This document shows, piece after piece, positions 18,089 to 29,757 of a DNA stretch of 64,000 nucleotides. Each line of letters starts with the position of its first letter. The stretch's first letter is position 1. The position numbers and the translations under genes are program-made. A model generated the notes under the pieces. That model saw only the letters and a program-made list of their open reading frames with translations, made no database searches and was not told the origin of the DNA. The stretch comes from Pseudomonas sp. TNT3. Its GTDB lineage: Bacteria; Pseudomonadota; Gammaproteobacteria; Pseudomonadales; Pseudomonadaceae. The stretch covers positions 47,234 to 111,233 of the forward strand of contig NZ_WFGV02000015.1 in NCBI RefSeq assembly GCF_010095445.2, written 5' to 3'.

Positions 18089-18832
18089 ATGGTGCCCACC
18101 TCTGCCCGCCCCGCCTCGCGCCCTCTCAATTTCTGGGTGTGCCTTGGGGTTCCTGCTGTCGCGGCAATTGTTCTGCTGCTGCTCGAACTGACTGACCTGG
18201 ACATGGCCCTGGCCAACCTGTTCTATGACCCGGCCGCCGGTGCTTTCGTCGGACGACACAGTTACTTCCTGGAAAACATCCTGCACGACCGCGCGAAACA
18301 GGTGGTCATTGCTTTCTCGGTGCTGGCCATCTTCGGCTTCATCGGTTCTTTTTTCATGGAGAAGCTCAAACCGTTCAAGCGGGAGCTGGGGTGCCTGGTG
18401 CTGTCGCTGGCGCTGGCGACGTCTTTTGTCACGCCGGTCAAGGCGGTGACCGCGGTTCAGTGCCCATGGAGCCTGGAGCAATTCGGTGGTCATGAGACCT
18501 ACAGCGAATTGTTGAGCCCGCGCCCGGCCACCGATAAACCTGGACGTTGCTGGCCGGGTGGTCATGCGGCGACGGGTTTCACGTTGTTTGCGCTGTTCTT
18601 TGTGCTGCGTGATCGTCGACCCAAGCTGGCACGCAAGGCGTTTGTCTTTGCGTTTGCGCTGGGGTCGGTGTTCTCGGTGAGCCGGATGATGCAGGGCGCG
18701 CACTTCTTTTCGCACAATGTGTGGACGGCGATTTTTTGCTGGCTGATTTGTCTGGGGGCGTATTACTACGTTCTGTATCGGCCGGCTTGCAAGGCTGAAC
18801 GCGCGACCAAAGTACAACCCATCAGTGCCTGA
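18089..18832 (+). CDS. PAP2-family membrane phosphatase
   Basis: Integral membrane phosphatase of 247 residues in the PAP2/lipid phosphatase family, probably acting on lipid phosphates at the periplasmic face. Five to six membrane segments are visible. The catalytic motifs are KPGRCWPGGHAATGF (PSGH-type) and SRMMQGAHFFSH, in which the last position of the usual H-x3-D is His. The ATG at 18089 has AAGGA at a good distance. A consensus ColR box upstream suggests activation by excess metal. In the leader, a 12-bp repeat (GAACACTTCACA) is duplicated in tandem at about 18050-18074. Confidence 0.82.
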   Translation: MVPTSARPASRPLNFWVCLGVPAVAAIVLLLLELTDLDMALANLFYDPAAGAFVGRHSYFLENILHDRAKQVVIAFSVLAIFGFIGSFFMEKLKPFKRELGCLVLSLALATSFVTPVKAVTAVQCPWSLEQFGGHETYSELLSPRPATDKPGRCWPGGHAATGFTLFALFFVLRDRRPKLARKAFVFAFALGSVFSVSRMMQGAHFFSHNVWTAIFCWLICLGAYYYVLYRPACKAERATKVQPISA

Positions 18833-18840
18833 TCCTGCGT

Positions 18841-18906
18841 CATCGCGGGCAAGCCCGCTCCCACAGGGTGATGCTGATCCTGTGGGAGCGTGGCTTGCCC
18901 GCGATG
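18841..18906. repeat. REP inverted pair
   Basis: ATCGCGGGCAAGCCCGCTCC and its near-inverse face each other (18841-18866, 18880-18906) directly after the PAP2 gene. Confidence 0.85.
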
Positions 18907-18946
18907 GCCGCGACTCGGTCTCCTCGGCAGACCAGATTGAGGGCAT

Positions 18947-18984
18947 TAAAAAACCCCGCCTGCTTTCGCAGGCGGGGCATTTTT
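18947..18984. terminator. Bidirectional terminator between PAP2 gene and groEL
   Basis: A 10-bp stem (CCCCGCCTGC / GCAGGCGGGG, loop TTTC) is flanked by an A-run on the left and a T-run on the right. It can end transcripts of both the convergent PAP2 gene and groEL. Confidence 0.92.
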
Positions 18985-19017
18985 ATAGGGTTAAGCTAGT
19001 ACAGGGGTAAGGCTGGC

Positions 19018-20673
<1,656 letters not shown>

Positions 20674-20710
20674 TTAAATACTTTGTAGTAGCGGGAAAAT
20701 GAGCGGGGAA

Positions 20711-21004
20711 TCAGCCTTCGATAACAGCGAGAATCTCGTTCTCAGCCATTACCAGCAGGTCTTCGCCGTCGACTTTCACAGTGTTGCTGCCGGAGTACGG
20801 ACCGAACACAACCTTGTCACCCACTTTAACGGCCAGTGCGCGCACTTCACCGTTTTCCAGCACGCGGCCGGTACCGACAGCGAGGATCTCGCCGCTGTTG
20901 GCTTTTTCAGCAGCCGAACCTGGCAGGACGATACCGCCAGCGGTTTTCTTTTCTTCTTCGCTGCGACGGATGACGACGCGGTCATGCAGAGGACGAAGCT
21001 TCAT
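20711..21004 (-). CDS. groES: Co-chaperonin GroES
   Basis: 10-kDa lid subunit of 97 residues for Gro[16 protein letters not shown] at the N-terminus, the mobile loop [15 protein letters not shown], and the C-terminal LAVIEG are typical. AGGAGAG precedes the ATG. First gene of the heat-shock operon, with a leader of more than 100 nt. Confidence 0.98.
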   Translation of the reverse strand: MKLRPLHDRVVIRRSEEEKKTAGGIVLPGSAAEKANSGEILAVGTGRVLENGEVRALAVKVGDKVVFGPYSGSNTVKVDGEDLLVMAENEILAVIEG

Positions 21005-21147
21005 TGTCGATCTCTCCTAATTGTGGTTTTCATCGGCCGGTGTAGTCCCGGCGGGTTTAACAAATCCGGCGGTGCCGGGTGCGGCTCGACAAGCGAGACG
21101 CGGAAGTCTGTCTGGCGTGAATGCCAGAAACCTTGCGGTGACCGTTA

Positions 21148-21174
21148 CATAAGGGCGCATAAGCTTATTACAAG
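21148..21174 (-). promoter_or_regulatory. Possible sigma-32 promoter of groESL
   Basis: On the minus strand CTTGTA, a 13-nt spacer and CCCTTATG resemble the heat-shock consensus CTTGAA-N13-CCCCAT. It is about 145 nt before the groES start. The -10 match is imperfect, so this is tentative. Confidence 0.45.
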
Positions 21175-21217
21175 AGCGGGGATCGAAATTTTTTTACCTT
21201 GATACCCCGAAAACGAA

Positions 21218-21239
21218 CACGGCACCCGAAGGTGCCGTG
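21218..21239 (-). terminator. Probable terminator after fxsA
   Basis: A 9-bp stem (CACGGCACC / GGTGCCGTG, 3-nt loop) lies 11 bp after the fxsA stop. The following T-stretch is weak on the minus strand, but on the plus strand no gene reads into it. Confidence 0.55.
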
Positions 21240-21250
21240 CAGTGAAGCGG

Positions 21251-21727
21251 TTACTTGGGATCGCGGTGTTCGAACTCGCCTTCAATCACGTTCGGCTCGC
21301 GGCCCAGAGGCTCGCGGGGGGCCGGACCGCCACGGGATTGCAGGTCATCGGCGAACGCACGCTGCCGGATGGCCTGCTCTTCGGCACGCCGGCGCATTTT
21401 ATTGGCCAGCAGCCGACGGGAGATCGGCAACAGCATGATCAAGCCCAGCACATCGGTGACGAAACCCGGCAGGATCAACAGGCCACCAGCCAATGCCAGC
21501 ATCAGCCCTTCGAGCATGGTCTGGGCCGGCAACTCGCCGCGGTTCAGGCTTTCACGAGCGCGCAGCGCAGTGGCCAGACCGGCGATACGCAGCACGAATA
21601 CACCGAGCATCGAGCCGAGAATGACCAGCAGGAGGGCCGGGAAAAACCCGATCGCTCCGCTGACCTTGACGAATACGAACAGCTCCAACACCGGAAACAG
21701 TACAAAGAGCAATAAAAAAGGGCGCAT
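21251..21727 (-). CDS. fxsA: FxsA-family membrane protein
   Basis: Inner-membrane protein of 158 residues of the FxsA family; the E. coli member eases phage T7 exclusion by F. Four hydrophobic segments are followed by a charged cytoplasmic tail, with family marks FPVLELFVFVKV and LLILPGFVTDVLGL. I choose the ATG at 21727 (GAGGA about 9 nt before) over a TTG at 21742. It lies upstream of groES on the same strand, an order also seen in other gammaproteobacteria. Confidence 0.9.
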   Translation of the reverse strand: MRPFLLLFVLFPVLELFVFVKVSGAIGFFPALLLVILGSMLGVFVLRIAGLATALRARESLNRGELPAQTMLEGLMLALAGGLLILPGFVTDVLGLIMLLPISRRLLANKMRRRAEEQAIRQRAFADDLQSRGGPAPREPLGREPNVIEGEFEHRDPK

Positions 21728-21793
21728 CAAATGGTTCCTCAACGCAAGAATGCCTTGCCAGTGTTCCCTAGATGACGTCGCCGTTTCGTTAAT

Positions 21794-22525
21794 TCAAGCG
21801 TCGGCCACTTCATTTTTTGGCCAATGCTCGGCGTGAGCCAGAAAAACCAAGGCTTCGCGCACTTGTGTCGGCGTATTACACGGGGCTTGGAACGGCAGCC
21901 AGTAGAGACTTTGACCAATGCGCAGGTGCATGCCTTCCGTATCGATACCTGCCAGCAGCGCCGGTTCTGTGTTCGGCAGGCCTGCCAGTTCAACGTAGTG
22001 CGCGATGGCCTTGGTGTGATCGGCATTCATGTGCTCGACCATGCTTACTTCAGCCTTGCCCGCGAACGGGTTGGCCAGGGTCAAATGATCAACCCAGTGG
22101 ATCGCACCGAAACCGCCGATGTAGCGATGGCGTACGGGTTTGAGCACCCAGAAATCAAAATCGTGAGCCTGGTGATAGTTCCGGGAATCCGGGAAATAGC
22201 GATAGTAGCGCTCGGCTGCCGCGTCTATCGCGGTAGCGTCCTCAAGCTTCTCGGCTTCGGCCAGGTAGGTCAGTCGACCCACGGCTTGCACGTCTTCGGC
22301 TCCGCGCTCGCCTACAAACAAGGAGCATTTCGGGTCTTTCTGCAGGTTATGCGTGTGCTGGGCAATTCGACTGATCAGGATCAGCGGCCGGCCTTGCTCA
22401 TCCAAACAGTACGGAACGACAGATCCGAAAGGAAAACCCGGCATGGCCTTGGAGTGGGTCGACAAGACTCCACGGTATTCCTTGAGAAGCAATTCTCGGG
22501 CATTCTTGGCCGCTTCAACGCTCAA
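21794..22525 (-). CDS. HugZ-like pyridoxamine phosphate oxidase-fold protein
   Basis: Cytoplasmic protein of 243 residues with an N-terminal split-barrel flavin/heme-binding fold ([21 protein letters not shown], shown by [14 protein letters not shown]) and a C-terminal DUF2470 domain ([10 protein letters not shown], about 160-175). HugZ members degrade or bind heme; the function here is not proven. I choose a TTG start because AAGGAG lies 8 nt before it and the product then begins [12 protein letters not shown] as in relatives; no in-frame ATG is well placed. The frame upstream to 22609 has no ribosome binding site. Confidence 0.8.
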   Translation of the reverse strand: MSVEAAKNARELLLKEYRGVLSTHSKAMPGFPFGSVVPYCLDEQGRPLILISRIAQHTHNLQKDPKCSLFVGERGAEDVQAVGRLTYLAEAEKLEDATAIDAAAERYYRYFPDSRNYHQAHDFDFWVLKPVRHRYIGGFGAIHWVDHLTLANPFAGKAEVSMVEHMNADHTKAIAHYVELAGLPNTEPALLAGIDTEGMHLRIGQSLYWLPFQAPCNTPTQVREALVFLAHAEHWPKNEVADA

Positions 22526-22689
22526 TTTATGACTCCTTATATAGAATCCGTCGAAAAAACGGACAGGCGCCTGGTGATAGTTCCAGCACGCCATCGGGGC
22601 AGTTCTCATGTGCAGCCGGGTGTTATCAGGTGCAGATCGAGAGGCCTTCTAGAAATAAGACCACTGCGACCTACTACCGGGGCATGCGA

Positions 22690-23448
22690 ATGCAACTCAC
22701 TGACAAAGTAATCATTATCACGGGCGGTTGCCAGGGTTTAGGCCGTTCCATGGCCGAGTATTTCGCCGGCAAAGGCGCGAAACTCGCGCTGGTGGACCTG
22801 AACCAGGAAAAGCTCGATGACGCCGTCGCCGCGTGCAAGGCCAAGGGCGTTGAAGCCCGCGCCTACCTGTGCAATGTGGCCAACGAAGAGCAGGTTACGC
22901 ACATGGTCGCTCAGGTGGCTGAAGACTTCGGCGCGATCCATGGCCTGATCAACAACGCCGGGATCCTGCGTGATGGTTTGCTGATCAAGGTGAAAGACGG
23001 CGAAATGACCAAGATGACCCTGGCCCAATGGCAGGCCGTGATCGACGTCAACCTGACCGGCGTGTTCCTGTGCACCCGCGAAGTGGCGGCCAAAATGGTC
23101 GAGCTCAACAACAGCGGTGCGATCATCAATATTTCGTCGATCTCCCGCGCAGGCAATGTCGGTCAGACCAACTATTCCGCCGCCAAGGCCGGTGTCGCGG
23201 CGGCGACCGTGACCTGGGCCAAGGAACTGGCACGCTACGGCATTCGTGTGGCGGGGATTGCGCCGGGCTTTATCGAAACCGAAATGACCTTGGGCATGAA
23301 GCCTGAGGCCTTGGAGAAGATGACGGCGGGGATTCCGTTGAAGCGCATGGGCAAGCCGGAAGAGATCGCCCATTCGGCTGCTTACATCTTCGAGAACGAC
23401 TACTACACCGGTCGGATTCTGGAGATGGATGGCGGGCTGCGTATCTAA
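22690..23448 (+). CDS. Short-chain dehydrogenase/reductase
   Basis: NAD(P)-dependent oxidoreductase of 252 residues. It has the cofactor loop [12 protein letters not shown], the NNAG motif, a catalytic Ser in ISSISRAG and YSAAKAG for the Tyr/Lys pair; ALVDLN after beta-2 (an Asp) suggests NAD preference. The end ([12 protein letters not shown]) is typical of FabG-like enzymes. The substrate cannot be told. The ATG at 22690 is chosen because the product then begins at the fold; ATG 22684 is possible, and the Shine-Dalgarno site is weak for both. Monocistronic. Confidence 0.88.
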   Translation: MQLTDKVIIITGGCQGLGRSMAEYFAGKGAKLALVDLNQEKLDDAVAACKAKGVEARAYLCNVANEEQVTHMVAQVAEDFGAIHGLINNAGILRDGLLIKVKDGEMTKMTLAQWQAVIDVNLTGVFLCTREVAAKMVELNNSGAIINISSISRAGNVGQTNYSAAKAGVAAATVTWAKELARYGIRVAGIAPGFIETEMTLGMKPEALEKMTAGIPLKRMGKPEEIAHSAAYIFENDYYTGRILEMDGGLRI

Positions 23449-23464
23449 AGCCCTCTCAGATCAA

Positions 23465-23586
23465 TGTGGGAGCTACCTGTGGCGAGGGGATTCATCCCCG
23501 TTGGACTGCGAAGCAGGCCCCAGTTTTTTGGGGCGGCTGCGCCGCCCAACGGGGATGAATCCCCTCGCCACAGGCAGCTCCCACAG
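23465..23586. repeat. Long compound inverted repeat (REP plus GGCGAGGGGATTCATCCCC type)
   Basis: Arms of nearly 39 bp (23465-23502, 23548-23586) combine a GTGGGAGCT end with a GGCGAGGGGATTCATCCCCG core; the loop contains a second GC-rich palindrome (GGGCGGCTGCGCCGCCC). It separates two convergent genes. Confidence 0.85.
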
Positions 23587-23605
23587 TTGATTGTGTTTCA
23601 GGTCA

Positions 23606-24700
23606 TCAATCGTCGCTGATGGTGATGTTCGGCATCGCCGGCGATACCGCTTCCTGCAACACGATCCGCGCGCCGACATGGCGAGCGAGCTCCTGGTAAA
23701 CCATTGCGATAGGGCTGTCCGGCTCGGCGATTACCGTCGGTTTGCCGCCATCGGCCTGTTCGCGGATCGCCATCGCCAGTGGCAACGACGCCAGCAACTC
23801 GACGCCGTACTGGCTGGCCAGTTTCACACCGCCGCCCTCGCCGAACAGATGCTCGGCATGTCCGCAATTGGAGCAGATGTGCACGGCCATGTTTTCCACG
23901 ACACCCAGCACCGGAATGTTGACCTTGCGGAACATCTCGACGCCTTTGCGTGCGTCGAGCAGCGCCAGGTCTTGCGGTGTAGTGACGATGACGGCACCGG
24001 CCACCGGGACCTTCTGCGCGAGGGTCAGCTGGATATCACCGGTGCCTGGCGGCATGTCGATGACCAGATAATCCAGGTCGCCCCATGCGGTCTGGGTGAC
24101 CAGTTGCAACAGCGCACCGGAGACCATCGGGCCGCGCCAGACCATCGGCGTGTTGTCGTCAGTCAGGAACGCCATGGACATCACTTCGACACCATGGGAT
24201 TCGATCGGCACAAACCACTTCTGGTCCTTGACCTTTGGTCGGGTGCCTTCAGGGATGCCAAACATGATGCCTTGGCTCGGACCATAGATGTCCGCGTCGA
24301 GAATCCCGACCTTGGCGCCTTCGCGGGCCAGGGCCAGGGCCAGGTTTGCAGCGGTGGTGGATTTCCCCACGCCGCCCTTGCCGGAAGCCACGGCCACTAC
24401 GTTCTTGACGTTGGCCAGGCCCGGGATCTGTGCCTGAGCCTTGTGCGCAGCGATGACACTGGTGATGTCGACACGGGCGCTTGTCACGCCCTCCAGGCCT
24501 TCGATGGCCATTTGCAGCATCTGTGCCCAGCCACTTTTGAACAGACCGGCGGCGTAGCCCAGTTCCAGCTGGACGCTGACACGATCACCCTGGACGTCGA
24601 TGCTGCGCACGCACCCGGCGCTGACCGGGTCCTGGTTCAAATAAGGGTCGGTGTATTGGCGAAGGACGGCTTCCACCGCTGCGCGATTGACGGCGCTCAT
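23606..24700 (-). CDS. apbC: Fe-S cluster carrier ATPase ApbC/Mrp
   Basis: Soluble P-loop ATPase of 364 residues that carries and inserts [4Fe-4S] clusters. An N-terminal MIP18/DUF59-like domain (about 1-90) precedes the deviant Walker A ASGKGGVGKST (about 106-116), and ICSNCGH near the C-terminus gives the CxxC pair binding the cluster. The ATG at 24700 follows GGAG. The reading frame stays open for another 2 kb upstream, but that part is antisense to metG and is not protein. The divergent metG neighbour matches P. aeruginosa. Confidence 0.94.
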   Translation of the reverse strand: MSAVNRAAVEAVLRQYTDPYLNQDPVSAGCVRSIDVQGDRVSVQLELGYAAGLFKSGWAQMLQMAIEGLEGVTSARVDITSVIAAHKAQAQIPGLANVKNVVAVASGKGGVGKSTTAANLALALAREGAKVGILDADIYGPSQGIMFGIPEGTRPKVKDQKWFVPIESHGVEVMSMAFLTDDNTPMVWRGPMVSGALLQLVTQTAWGDLDYLVIDMPPGTGDIQLTLAQKVPVAGAVIVTTPQDLALLDARKGVEMFRKVNIPVLGVVENMAVHICSNCGHAEHLFGEGGGVKLASQYGVELLASLPLAMAIREQADGGKPTVIAEPDSPIAMVYQELARHVGARIVLQEAVSPAMPNITISDD

Positions 24701-24799
24701 GGGCAACTCCGATAGCAAGACTGGAAAATCAGGCGGGTATCGTACCTGTTCTGAGCACTGGACGGCATGCCAGACAACATTTGCAGGTGAACACACTTC

Positions 24800-24893
24800 T
24801 GTGGCGAGGGAGCTTGCTCCCGCTGGGTGGCGAAGCCGCCCCATCGATATACGACTGCTGCGCAGCCGAACGGGAGCAAGCTCCCTCGCCACA
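24800..24893. repeat. Inverted repeat (GGCGAGGGAGCTTGCTCCC type)
   Basis: Two inverted copies of TGTGGCGAGGGAGCTTGCTC lie between the divergent apbC and metG genes, an unusual position because these repeats mostly sit at 3' ends. Half-sites are about 50 bp apart. Confidence 0.82.
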
Positions 24894-25030
24894 AAAAACA
24901 CCCCTGCACCGCACTCATCCGAAACAACAATTTTTTCGGTCAGGGCATTTGGATACAGGCACACGGGGTGAAAAATATGCGCCGGCGCTTTATAGTGGCC
25001 GACCTCCGTTTCATCAAGTAGCCGAGCCCC

Positions 25031-27082
25031 ATGTCCGAGCCACGCAAGATCCTCGTCACCAGCGCCCTGCCCTATGCCAATGGTTCGATCCATCTTGGCC
25101 ACATGCTGGAATATATCCAGACCGATATGTGGGTGCGCTTCCAGAAGCACCGCGGCAACCAATGCATCTATGTCTGCGCCGACGACGCCCACGGTTCGGC
25201 CATCATGCTGCGCGCGGAAAAGGAAGGCATCACCCCGGAACAACTGATCGCCAACGTCCAGGCTGAACACAGCGCCGACTTTGCCGAGTTCCTGGTGGAC
25301 TTCGATAATTTCCACTCCACTCACGCCGAAGAAAACCGTGAGCTGTCGAGTCAGATCTACCTGAAGCTGCGTGACGCCGGTCACATCGCCCAGCGCTCGA
25401 TCACCCAGTACTTCGACCCGGAAAAGAAAATGTTCCTGGCCGACCGCTTCATCAAGGGCACCTGCCCTAAATGCGGCACGGAAGACCAGTACGGCGACAA
25501 CTGCGAAAAATGTGGTGCGACCTACGCCCCCACCGACCTGAAAGATCCGAAGTCGGCGATCTCCGGCGCCACTCCGGTGCTGAAGGATTCCCAGCACTTC
25601 TTCTTCAAGCTGCCGGACTTCCAGGAAATGCTGCAAGCCTGGACCCGCAGTGGCACCCTGCAAGACGCCGTTGCCAACAAGATCGCCGAATGGCTGGATG
25701 CCGGCCTGCAACAGTGGGACATCTCCCGCGATGCGCCGTACTTTGGCTTCGAGATTCCGGACGAGCCCGGCAAATATTTCTACGTCTGGCTGGACGCGCC
25801 GATTGGCTACATGGCGAGCTTCAAGAACCTTTGCGCCCGTCGTCCGGACCTGGATTTCGACGCGTTCTGGGCCAAGGACTCGACCGCCGAGCTGTATCAC
25901 TTCATCGGCAAGGACATCGTCAATTTCCACGCCCTGTTCTGGCCAGCCATGCTCGAAGGCGCGGGTTTGCGCAAGCCGACCGGCATCAACGTGCACGGCT
26001 ACCTGACCGTCAATGGTCAGAAAATGTCCAAGTCCCGCGGCACCTTCATCAAGGCCCGGACCTACCTGGATCACCTGTCGCCGGAATACCTGCGCTACTA
26101 CTACGCGGCCAAGCTGGGCCGTGGCGTCGACGACCTGGACCTGAACCTCGAAGACTTCGTGCAGAAGGTCAACTCCGACCTGGTCGGTAAAGTCGTCAAC
26201 ATCGCCAGCCGTTGTGCCGGTTTCATCAATAAAGGCAATGCCGGTGTGCTGGTCGACACCAACGCCGCGCCCGAGCTGACCGATGCGTTCCTGGCCGCAG
26301 CGCCAAGCATTGCCGACGCCTATGAAGCCCGCGACTTTGCCCGGGCCATGCGCGAAATCATGGGACTGGCCGACCGCGCCAACGCCTGGATCGCCGACAA
26401 GGCTCCGTGGTCGTTGAACAAACAGGAAGGCAAGCAGGAAGAAGTCCAGGCCATCTGCGCCACCGGCATCAACCTGTTCCGCCAGTTGGTGATTTTCCTC
26501 AAGCCTGTGCTGCCACTGCTGGCCGCTGACGCCGAGGCGTTCCTGAACGTCGCGCCGCTGACCTGGAACGACCACGCGACCTTGCTCGGCAACCATCAGC
26601 TGAACGAGTTCAAGCCGCTGATGACCCGAATCGATCCGGTCAAGGTGCAAGTCATGACCGACGCTTCGAAAGAAGACCTGACGGCCAGCCAGACCGACAC
26701 CGGCAACGCTGTGCCCGTTGCCGATGGCGAACTGGCCAAGGATCCGCTGTCGCCGGAAATCGATTTCGATGCCTTTGCCGCAGTCGACCTGCGTGTTGCC
26801 CTGATCGTAAAAGCCGAACACGTGGAAGGTGCCGACAAGCTGCTGCGCCTGACCCTGGACATCGGTGGGGAGCAACGTAACGTGTTCTCCGGGATCAAGA
26901 GTGCTTACCCGGACCCGTCCAAGCTCGACGGTCGCCTGACCATGATGATCGCCAACCTCAAGCCGCGCAAAATGAAGTTCGGCATCTCTGAGGGCATGGT
27001 GATGGCCGCCGGTCCTGGCGGTGAAGAAATTTACCTGCTCAGCCCGGACAGCGGCGCCAAGCCAGGTCAGCGCATCAAGTAA
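25031..27082 (+). CDS. metG: Methionyl-tRNA synthetase
   Basis: Cytoplasmic class I aminoacyl-tRNA synthetase of 683 residues that charges tRNA-Met. It carries the HIGH-type signature as HLGH (about 22-25), a zinc domain with CPKCG...CEKCGATY (about 146-165), the KMSKS loop (about 334-338), the alpha-helical anticodon domain, and a C-terminal EMAP/Trbp111-like tRNA-binding domain (from about 575) that mediates dimerisation. Full length for the family. ATG 25031 begins [18 protein letters not shown], the standard start. Confidence 0.98.
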   Translation: MSEPRKILVTSALPYANGSIHLGHMLEYIQTDMWVRFQKHRGNQCIYVCADDAHGSAIMLRAEKEGITPEQLIANVQAEHSADFAEFLVDFDNFHSTHAEENRELSSQIYLKLRDAGHIAQRSITQYFDPEKKMFLADRFIKGTCPKCGTEDQYGDNCEKCGATYAPTDLKDPKSAISGATPVLKDSQHFFFKLPDFQEMLQAWTRSGTLQDAVANKIAEWLDAGLQQWDISRDAPYFGFEIPDEPGKYFYVWLDAPIGYMASFKNLCARRPDLDFDAFWAKDSTAELYHFIGKDIVNFHALFWPAMLEGAGLRKPTGINVHGYLTVNGQKMSKSRGTFIKARTYLDHLSPEYLRYYYAAKLGRGVDDLDLNLEDFVQKVNSDLVGKVVNIASRCAGFINKGNAGVLVDTNAAPELTDAFLAAAPSIADAYEARDFARAMREIMGLADRANAWIADKAPWSLNKQEGKQEEVQAICATGINLFRQLVIFLKPVLPLLAADAEAFLNVAPLTWNDHATLLGNHQLNEFKPLMTRIDPVKVQVMTDASKEDLTASQTDTGNAVPVADGELAKDPLSPEIDFDAFAAVDLRVALIVKAEHVEGADKLLRLTLDIGGEQRNVFSGIKSAYPDPSKLDGRLTMMIANLKPRKMKFGISEGMVMAAGPGGEEIYLLSPDSGAKPGQRIK

Positions 27083-27099
27083 GTTTGCGCTACAACCCT

Positions 27100-27136
27100 A
27101 TCCCACAGTCGTGCCCGGCGCGCCTGTGGGATTTTC
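27100..27136 (+). terminator. Probable terminator of metG
   Basis: Arms TCCCACAG (27101-27108) and CTGTGGGA (27124-27131) enclose a 15-nt loop, followed by TTTTC. The rnf-like cluster begins 66 bp later. Confidence 0.6.
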
Positions 27137-27201
27137 ATGTCTGGCCCATACTATTGTTGGAGCTATTGCGCAGCGCATAAAAACGCTTCAGGCAAACGAT
27201 C

Positions 27202-27771
27202 ATGACCGAGACGCTTCTGACACTCATCAGCGCTGCCCTGATCAACAACTTCGTGTTGCACTGGCCGTTGGGCGTCGATCCACTGTTCGGCGCCCAGCGC
27301 CAACAGGTCCATGCACTGGGCATCGCAACGACCAGCCTGATGCTGGTGGTCGGCGTGCTCGGTTATACGCTCTATCAGGGGGTGTTGGTGCCGTTGGAGC
27401 TGACATCGTTGAGTCTGTTCGTGTTCCTGTCGCTAAACGTCCTGTTGATAACTCCGCTGCTGACGTTGTTGACGCGACTGCTGCCACAGCTTTCCTTCCA
27501 GGGACTTTGGCCACTGGTGCTAGGCAACGCCGGACTCTTGGGGTTAATGCTGATCAACGTTCAGGACGACAAGGGCTTTATCCACGCTACGGCGCTGAGC
27601 CTGGGTGCCGGGTTGGGGTTCTGGCTGGTGCTGAGCCTGTTCAGCGATTTGCGCCAACGCACGCTCGATAACGATGTCCCCCTGCCCTTTCGTGGCCTGC
27701 CGATCGATCTGATCAGCGCCGGCCTGATTGCAGTGGCTTTTCTCGGATTTACCGGACTGATCAAAACATGA
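27202..27771 (+). CDS. rnfA: RnfA-like membrane subunit, cluster cysteines lost
   Basis: Inner-membrane protein of 189 residues with six helices, matching RnfA/RsxA in length and in VNNFVL-like (LINNFVL), [16 protein letters not shown] and FLGFTGL segments. Rnf complexes move electrons between NADH and ferredoxin, or reduce SoxR. In E. coli RsxA, as remembered, FLGLCPFMG and LITTNCAVLG hold the two cysteines of an intramembrane [2Fe-2S] cluster shared with RnfE; here the matching stretches are PLGVDPLFG (Asp26) and [10 protein letters not shown] (Ala110), so both ligands are gone. First gene of a tightly overlapping five-gene set; its stop overlaps rnfB by 4 bp. Confidence 0.85.
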   Translation: MTETLLTLISAALINNFVLHWPLGVDPLFGAQRQQVHALGIATTSLMLVVGVLGYTLYQGVLVPLELTSLSLFVFLSLNVLLITPLLTLLTRLLPQLSFQGLWPLVLGNAGLLGLMLINVQDDKGFIHATALSLGAGLGFWLVLSLFSDLRQRTLDNDVPLPFRGLPIDLISAGLIAVAFLGFTGLIKT

Positions 27772-28778
27772 GTCTGATTCAACGCATCGACGCCCTCTTG
27801 CCGCAGACCCAATGCGGTAAATGCGGTCATCCCGGATGCAAACCCTACGCCGAAGGCATTGCCGGCGGAGAGTCGATCAACAAATGCCCTCCCGGCGGCA
27901 GTGAAACCATCGCGGCCCTGGCCGACCTGTTGAAAGTACCGGTGCTGGAACTGGATACCAGCCGCGGTTCAGCGCCGGCGCAAATTGCTTATATTCGGGA
28001 AGCCGAGTGCATCGGTTGCACCAAGTGCATTCAGGCCTGCCCGGTGGATGCGATCGTCGGCGCGGCGAAACTGATGCACACGGTCATCATCGACGAATGC
28101 ACCGGTTGCGATCTGTGCGTAGCACCTTGCCCGGTGGATTGCATCGAAATGCGTCCGCTGCCGCTGGCGACGGTTGTACCGATTGTCGGCGGGCTGGCTG
28201 TCAGCCTTGAAGAACAACGCTCGCGAGCCGTTAAGCGCAATCACGCACGGCGTCGCTTCGAGCAGCGCAATGCCCGTTTGCATCGTGAAGAAGAACAGAA
28301 ACTGGCCGAGCGTCAGGCCCGTGCGCATCGAACCGCGCCACAGCCCAGCGCCTCGACGCTCGATCCGGTGCAGGCCGCACTGGAACGCGTTCGGGCACAA
28401 AAGGCTGCCAACGCCGACGCGGCTCTGAAAAAAGCCAAGATCGATCTGGCCATGAGCCGCGCGCAGTTGAATAAATCACTCAAGGCGTTTGGGCACCCTC
28501 CCACCTTCGATCAGCAGTCGCAGTTGATCATCCTGCAGCAGCAATTCGAGGCGGCCGAACAGGCATTGGCAACACTGGAAGACGGTGCAGCGGCCCTGCC
28601 GACGCCGGCTCCCCCGGCGAAAAATGCTGAGCTGAATCGGGCAAAAATCCAGTTGGCCATGCGTCGCGCCGAACTAAAGAAGGCGCAATCCAGCGAGTTG
28701 CCGCCGGAGCAGATCGAGGCATTGGAACGTGCGCTGAACGAAGCCGAGCGCCTGGTGGACAGCTATGCCACCCCTTGA
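27768..28778 (+). CDS. rnfB: RnfB-like ferredoxin without membrane anchor, with long charged tail
   Basis: Iron-sulfur protein of 336 residues. It begins directly at the Fe-S domain ([12 protein letters not shown]...NKCPPGG, about 17-43), lacking the N-terminal membrane helix of E. coli RsxB. Two 4Fe-4S ferredoxin motifs follow ([12 protein letters not shown], about 83-94; [12 protein letters not shown], about 113-124). Residues about 145-336 form a charged, helical, coiled-coil-like extension in which KAKI(D/Q)LAM(S/R)RA(Q/E)L(N/K)K occurs twice, a pattern resembling the C-terminal repeats of RnfC. The start cannot move upstream because it overlaps rnfA. rnfD begins within its last codons, leaving no room for rnfC. 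Confidence 0.88.
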   Translation: MSLIQRIDALLPQTQCGKCGHPGCKPYAEGIAGGESINKCPPGGSETIAALADLLKVPVLELDTSRGSAPAQIAYIREAECIGCTKCIQACPVDAIVGAAKLMHTVIIDECTGCDLCVAPCPVDCIEMRPLPLATVVPIVGGLAVSLEEQRSRAVKRNHARRRFEQRNARLHREEEQKLAERQARAHRTAPQPSASTLDPVQAALERVRAQKAANADAALKKAKIDLAMSRAQLNKSLKAFGHPPTFDQQSQLIILQQQFEAAEQALATLEDGAAALPTPAPPAKNAELNRAKIQLAMRRAELKKAQSSELPPEQIEALERALNEAERLVDSYATP

Positions 28779-29757
28779 ATCGGTCGACGAGCGTCTGCAG
28801 CAGGCCATGAAGCTGGTGTTGCTGGCGACCTTGCCAGGCATGCTGACGATGTTTTTGCTGTATGGCTGGGGCGTACTGATCAATCTGATTCTCGCCGCTG
28901 TCACCGCGCTGGCCGTTGAAGCGGTGTGGCTGCAACTGCGCAAGCGCCCGATTTCGGTGAACGTGTGGGACGGTAGCGCGCTGGTCACCGCGACCTTACT
29001 GGCGTTGGCGTTGCCGCCTTATTGCCCTTGGTGGCTGACCGTCAGCGCCGCGAGCTTTTCGATGGTGCTCGGCAAGCACCTGTACGGCGGAGTCGGTAGC
29101 AATCCGTTTAACCCGGCCATGCTCGGTTTCGCCTTGGTGATGGTGAGCTTTCCTCAACCGATGACCCATTGGCCATCGTCCCACGGTATGGACCTGATGG
29201 GCGGTTTGCAGCAGGTCTTCGGCTTCAGCTCCGGCCCGTCACCGGATGCCTGGGTTCAAGCCACCGCACTGGACAACCTGCGCATCAACAAAAGCCTGAC
29301 CGTGGACGAACTGTTCGCGGGCAACCCTGCGTTCGGTCACTTTGGCGGACGTGGCGTGGAATGGGTCAACCTGGCGTTCCTCGCGGGTGGCGTTTTTCTG
29401 CTGCAACGGCGGGTGTTCAGCTGGCATGCGCCTGTCGGCATGCTGGCAAGCCTGTTCGTCATCAGCCTGGTGTGCTGGAACGGCTCGGGCTCTGACTCCA
29501 ATGGGTCTCCGCTGTTTCACCTGCTCACCGGCGCGACCATGCTGGGCGCTTTCTTCATTGCCACCGAGCCGGTGTCCGGCCCCAAAAGCCCCGGCGCCCG
29601 CTTGATGTTCGGTGCGGGTGTGGGACTGTTCACGTACCTGATCCGCACATGGGGCGGTTATCCCGATGGTGTGGCGTTTGCCGTCCTATTGATGAACCTC
29701 TGCGTACCGGCGCTGGAGCGACTGGTCACATCGAGACAGGAAAGGATTACGCCGTGA
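28765..29757 (+). CDS. rnfD: RnfD-like membrane subunit
   Basis: Inner-membrane protein of 330 residues, nine or ten helices, RnfD/RsxD family. [20 protein letters not shown] and [14 protein letters not shown] are family segments. The usual flavin-attachment pattern SGAT reads [10 protein letters not shown] here, keeping the Thr (about 167) but not the Ser-Gly before it, so covalent FMN is plausible but not certain. It overlaps rnfB by 14 bp and rnfG by 4 bp. In other pseudomonads and E. coli, rnfC lies immediately before this gene; it is absent here. Confidence 0.87.
   Translation: MPPLESVDERLQQAMKLVLLATLPGMLTMFLLYGWGVLINLILAAVTALAVEAVWLQLRKRPISVNVWDGSALVTATLLALALPPYCPWWLTVSAASFSMVLGKHLYGGVGSNPFNPAMLGFALVMVSFPQPMTHWPSSHGMDLMGGLQQVFGFSSGPSPDAWVQATALDNLRINKSLTVDELFAGNPAFGHFGGRGVEWVNLAFLAGGVFLLQRRVFSWHAPVGMLASLFVISLVCWNGSGSDSNGSPLFHLLTGATMLGAFFIATEPVSGPKSPGARLMFGAGVGLFTYLIRTWGGYPDGVAFAVLLMNLCVPALERLVTSRQERITP

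Noticed and set aside
24966..24981. ColR site before metG (GTGAAAAATATGCGCC)
   Set aside because: Only the TTTTTCAC end fits; four of the other defined positions fail, and metG is not an expected target.
24701..26875. Open frame extending apbC upstream into a 1089-residue protein
   Set aside because: The extension is antisense to metG, its sequence resembles no protein, and GGAG with ATG sits exactly at the apbC start at 24700.
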